Below are positions 61,018 through 64,000 of a stretch of 64,000 nt of DNA, piece after piece. The number at the start of each line of letters is the position of its first letter. Within the stretch, counting starts at the first letter, position 1. The stretch covers positions 1-64,000 of the forward strand of contig DYJL01000003.1 in NCBI GenBank assembly GCA_020723105.1, in the 5' to 3' direction. This DNA is from Nitrospira japonica (GTDB lineage Bacteria > Nitrospirota > Thermodesulfovibrionia > UBA6902). Under the pieces are notes generated by a model. The model was not told where the DNA came from. It saw only the letters and a list, made by a program, of their open reading frames with translations, and searched no databases. The position numbers and the translations under genes are program-made.

Positions 61018-63123
61018 TTATATTTCTTTCAGACTCTTTAGTCTTATGAACTCAACCGCCAAATTCCCATTGAGACCACCGGTAGACAGATCAATGTCCC
61101 TGATATTTTTTTCAAAAGACCAATCCAGATTGTCTATCATGTTAAAACGATAACTTCTCAATTCATTGTCCATGACAATCTCAAACTTATATTCTTTCCT
61201 GTCGAATAAATAATCGGAGCCGGCCCGGTTCCACGACAATACCGCTGTAAGTTTTTTCCCGTCGCCGCGGCCTCCTGCCTTTATTTCAATCTCCTCAAAA
61301 TCCAGAGGATTAATGTCCTGAAAGGACCTGGACAGTTTTATGCCTTTGCCGTCAGACATTATCTTTAAGATATTTTTATCATTCTCCGCCTTTAAAGATT
61401 CGATATTCCAGTCGGCAAAATTATTAATGTCCAGAATCGAATAATCAGCATGCGGGGGTGTCCTTGACGCCAGGTTATTCATGAACCCTTCGCTGATATC
61501 TATAAGTCTGCCGTCTTCTTTGTTCCATAATAAAAAATAATTTTTCGGTCCCGGCTTAATATATTTCAGCAGGCCGGAGACGTGGATCTTCCTGTTCATC
61601 GATTCATTCCGCGTTTTGTTGTTGTAGTTGAGTAACATGGTTGAGGCGAATGGGTAATTCCTTATATATTGTTCCATGAATTCTTTTGAATACGCACTGA
61701 AATGGCCGGTCTCTTTAAGATTTTCATATGTGCCTTTAGGTTTCCAATAGTTAAAGGCGTATGAAGTGACCTCCCTTGTGCCCGGGCTGAACGGGATTAC
61801 CCACCCATTTATGTCATAGGGCAAAAGATAAATTAACCGGGCATCAGCATGCACTGAAGGATGGAGTTCCCTTACCTGGACCGTGACCTCTTTGACCAGA
61901 TCAGATGATTCATGCCAGATTTTTATGTGCTGAAAGGCGGCCGCCGAATAAATTGCGATCAGAAAGACAAATGAGGCTGTTTTAAGCTTCTTCTGCAGGC
62001 GGGTATCATTAAAGGCATGAAACATCAGGTAACCGACGGCCATACAAAATCCCGCTGAGGGAAGATACAGAAATCGTGAACTCTGAAGATTACGGTTTAC
62101 ACCATTCAACATGTTATATATAGGGGCCACGGATGCGAAGACGAACAATATGGAAAATATAAGCCCCTTTGGGACGTTCTTCTTCAGGAGAGTTGAGAAA
62201 AATAAAATACCGAAGAACGCCAAAAAAATAATTGCCAGATACAGCCAATACGTCTGATTTGCCTGATAATTAAAAGGCGATATAAGTCTTAACGGGAAAT
62301 TAATCAATAGTCCCTTAAGAATCCATCCGTTAATGTAATTTGTTATCTGAAACGACGCGTCTCCTGATTTGCCGTAAGCTTCTACGCTGCCAAAGACATA
62401 AATACGCCAGACCAGACAGACCGAGGCAATTGCAAAATATGGGACATACCAAAGGACACGCTGACGCATCTTCTCATTGCGGAAGTCCCTCCCGCAGATA
62501 ATGTCCCATAAAACAATAGAGAGCGGAATACTATACGCGATTTCTTTACTCAATATGGCCAGGAAAGTTCCTGCCAGAGATGCAAAATAAAATGTCCTTT
62601 TCTTTTCTTTGACAAACTTGATGAAAAAGAGAAGGGAAGACAGATAGAAGAATATACTGAAGACATCAAACCTGCCGCATATCCACGCGACTGCCTCTAC
62701 ATTGCCGGGAAAGATTGAAAAAAGGACCGCAGAGGACAGGCCAAGAGACCTGTTTCCGGAGCTTTTATAAACGATAAAATAGAGCAGACATGCATTTATA
62801 AAATGAAGACTGACATTGGTCAAATGATATCCGAAGGGATTCAGCCCCCAGGCGCTGAAATCCAATGCCCATAGACCCATAGTCACAATCCTGATGACCG
62901 ACTCGTGGTCCTGCTCAGGTATCCTTGACAGCGGCGTATAAAGCGTAAAAAAGTCCTTGAGATCAAACTGATTGAAAAGCGAGATCCACATCAGGTCTTC
63001 AGCCACGAAAAAACTGGTCAGGGCATAATAATAAACAGTAAACGTGATAAAAAATAACAGGGCTATATCCCTTATATATTTTTTATCTTCATTTACATTG
63101 TTTGGATTAATCAATGCTATCAA
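61018..63123 (-). CDS. GT-C-like membrane protein with C-terminal soluble domain
   Basis: A 701-residue protein with about eleven to twelve helices in residues 15-400 and a soluble C-terminal domain (about 400-701). The first loop has SFFVAEDLMWISLF, where ED sits at the usual catalytic Asp position of GT-C enzymes, and the motif GLNPFGYHLTNVSLHFINA is typical of PMT/TMTC-like proteins. The soluble part has FEEIEIKAGGRGDGKKLTAV, a carbohydrate-binding-like strand pattern. It probably transfers a sugar from a polyprenyl-phosphate donor. It starts seven bases after the partial AP gene. Confidence 0.82.
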   Translation of the reverse strand: MIALINPNNVNEDKKYIRDIALLFFITFTVYYYALTSFFVAEDLMWISLFNQFDLKDFFTLYTPLSRIPEQDHESVIRIVTMGLWALDFSAWGLNPFGYHLTNVSLHFINACLLYFIVYKSSGNRSLGLSSAVLFSIFPGNVEAVAWICGRFDVFSIFFYLSSLLFFIKFVKEKKRTFYFASLAGTFLAILSKEIAYSIPLSIVLWDIICGRDFRNEKMRQRVLWYVPYFAIASVCLVWRIYVFGSVEAYGKSGDASFQITNYINGWILKGLLINFPLRLISPFNYQANQTYWLYLAIIFLAFFGILFFSTLLKKNVPKGLIFSILFVFASVAPIYNMLNGVNRNLQSSRFLYLPSAGFCMAVGYLMFHAFNDTRLQKKLKTASFVFLIAIYSAAAFQHIKIWHESSDLVKEVTVQVRELHPSVHADARLIYLLPYDINGWVIPFSPGTREVTSYAFNYWKPKGTYENLKETGHFSAYSKEFMEQYIRNYPFASTMLLNYNNKTRNESMNRKIHVSGLLKYIKPGPKNYFLLWNKEDGRLIDISEGFMNNLASRTPPHADYSILDINNFADWNIESLKAENDKNILKIMSDGKGIKLSRSFQDINPLDFEEIEIKAGGRGDGKKLTAVLSWNRAGSDYLFDRKEYKFEIVMDNELRSYRFNMIDNLDWSFEKNIRDIDLSTGGLNGNLAVEFIRLKSLKEI

Positions 63124-63130
63124 ATCATTC

Positions 63131-64000
63131 CTACTTCAGATACCCGAGCGAGCGTAATTGTTGCAGCCTGCCGCTGTCTATTTTCTCCTGCTTTTCACCA
63201 CTATTAAAAGCGACAGCGCTGGACCAAGAGTTTAATATTTTATGAAGCTCATCCGCTTTTTCTCTTTCCTTGTGAATCAGATTAATATCTTCCTTATAAT
63301 CATTACTCAAATTATAGAGTTCTTTTTCTCCATCATCAGATTGAATATATTTCCACTCTTTATATATCACGGCCCTCATGCCAATTCCGTATTTTGGGTT
63401 TTGAACCTTCCAGTTAATGTCAGGACGAATTTCAGCAAAGGCAAGATCAAAATTGTGTTCTGTCTCTCCCTTTAAAATGGGTACCAGGCTTCTTCCCTGA
63501 ATGTTCTCCGGGGCCGGGATATTGAGGAGATCCAGAACAGTTGGCATCAAGTCAACAGTTTGCACAATATCTTTATTAACAACACGAACGTCAGATTTTA
63601 ATTCTGGATATCGGATGATAAAGGGTACTCGAATCTGCTCTTCATATAAACTGTTTCCGTGCTGCCAAACTTCATGCTCATTAAAACTTTCTCCATGATC
63701 CGATGTTATTATCAAAATCGTATTATCCAGAAGATGCCAGTCTTCAAGCTTGTCAAAAAGCAGTCCCAGGTAATGGTCCAGATAGCTTATCTCTCCATCG
63801 TAAAGATCCAGCAGGTCCTTCAGACTTGAAGAAGTGAGAGTAAATTCTCCTTTATTCAATCTTACTATGTCATCAAAATAAGGCAGCTCCCGTCCGCTGC
63901 TGTTTTTGTTATATGGAGACGGCGGCTCATATTTATAATGAGGCTCATTGTAGTGCAAAAACAGAAAAAACGGTTCTTTCCTGTCCTTGTTATCTTTAAG
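63131..64000 (-). CDS. Sulfatase-fold protein with LGY tail, 5' end outside the window
   Basis: The track start at 63958 is a TTG inside the gene: the frame stays open to the window edge and reads EPFFLFLHYNEPHYKYEPPS, the normal middle of a sulfatase-fold domain. The visible 289 residues carry IITSDHGESFNEHEVWQHG (metal site), VQTVDLMPTVLDLL, KELYNLSNDYKED and the end QQLRSLGYLK. The nucleophile region is not in the window, so whether it also has Thr is unknown. It is the seventh AP-superfamily protein of the locus and the first visible gene of the transcript. Confidence 0.88.
   Translation of the reverse strand, partial: LKDNKDRKEPFFLFLHYNEPHYKYEPPSPYNKNSSGRELPYFDDIVRLNKGEFTLTSSSLKDLLDLYDGEISYLDHYLGLLFDKLEDWHLLDNTILIITSDHGESFNEHEVWQHGNSLYEEQIRVPFIIRYPELKSDVRVVNKDIVQTVDLMPTVLDLLNIPAPENIQGRSLVPILKGETEHNFDLAFAEIRPDINWKVQNPKYGIGMRAVIYKEWKYIQSDDGEKELYNLSNDYKEDINLIHKEREKADELHKILNSWSSAVAFNSGEKQEKIDSGRLQQLRSLGYLK

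Noticed and set aside
63131-63958. ORF-track start at 63958 for the last gene
   Set aside because: That codon is a TTG within an open frame that continues to the window edge with conserved sulfatase-fold sequence; the gene is cut by the window.
1-64000. CRISPR arrays, tRNA or rRNA genes, integrases, transposases
   Set aside because: None seen on reading through the intergenic regions and ORF track; spacing between genes is too short for arrays in nearly all places.

Overview
The window looks like one end of a very large extracellular-polysaccharide and surface-assembly locus in a Gram-negative bacterium of moderate to low GC. Pointers to the lineage are an exosortase with a PEP-CTERM substrate, a sigma-54 type promoter, a GEMM-I riboswitch, a MopE-like Cys/Asp calcium-type motif, and a short palindromic element containing a 'cattgcgagg' core. 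These fit Desulfobacterota or Nitrospirota-like bacteria better than enterics, but no rRNA or housekeeping marker is present, so the assignment is inference.

Left end (1-4000): a CRP-type regulator on the + strand converges, across a perfect bidirectional terminator, on a minus-strand PEP-CTERM protein that has a sigma-54 promoter. The divergent + strand gene encodes a secreted FnIII/MopE-motif/choice-of-anchor-D protein. Its leader carries a c-di-GMP (GEMM-I) riboswitch with a readable alternative stem and an anti-Shine-Dalgarno. Upstream of that leader lies a GTGA-N6-TCAC palindrome, and the identical 14-mer recurs upstream of a secreted jelly-roll protein at 11.8 kb.

Main block (4013 to the right edge): every gene is on the minus strand, with overlaps or short gaps, so transcription runs from high to low coordinates and the block starts outside the window. 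In transcription order it holds: a set of alkaline-phosphatase-superfamily (AP) membrane or secreted enzymes with a GT-C protein, an SGNH hydrolase and a methyltransferase (63-52 kb); a GT2, a ChbG deacetylase, an FAD oxidoreductase, a lipoprotein and a membrane protein (52-47 kb); a flippase-like protein, two AP phosphodiesterases, a 63-aa ribbon-helix-helix protein and a YidC/EMC3-like membrane protein (47-41 kb); a GT2 pair, a GT39-like protein, an XrtA-type polysaccharide deacetylase, the FemAB-like protein and a tandem GT2-GT2 fusion (41-32.7 kb). It continues with a GT4-like enzyme, a second deacetylase, a carbamoyltransferase, a Wzx-type flippase, an O-antigen ligase/polymerase, a GT4, a hexapeptide acyltransferase and an asparagine-synthase-like amidotransferase (32.7-22.7 kb). 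Next come a sulfotransferase, a YetA-like lyase, a GT4, another AP enzyme, a PaaK/CapK-like adenylating enzyme, a GT4 and a second amidotransferase (22.7-11.9 kb). The block ends with the jelly-roll protein, a second sulfotransferase, a Uma2 protein, a DUF4091 protein, exosortase, EpsI and APS kinase (11.8-4.0 kb).

Read together, the locus can build, decorate, export, trim and anchor a complex glycan. CysC plus two sulfotransferases imply PAPS-dependent sulfation. The amidotransferases, carbamoyltransferase, acyltransferase, FemAB protein and three deacetylases imply further decoration. Seven AP-superfamily enzymes lack the catalytic Cys of true sulfatases where the site can be seen, and may move or remove phospho-groups. 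The most unusual structure is the AP-AP-RHH-membrane protein set at 41-46 kb, where a short C-terminal tail that is fused to other AP enzymes in the locus is carried by a separate 63-aa protein.
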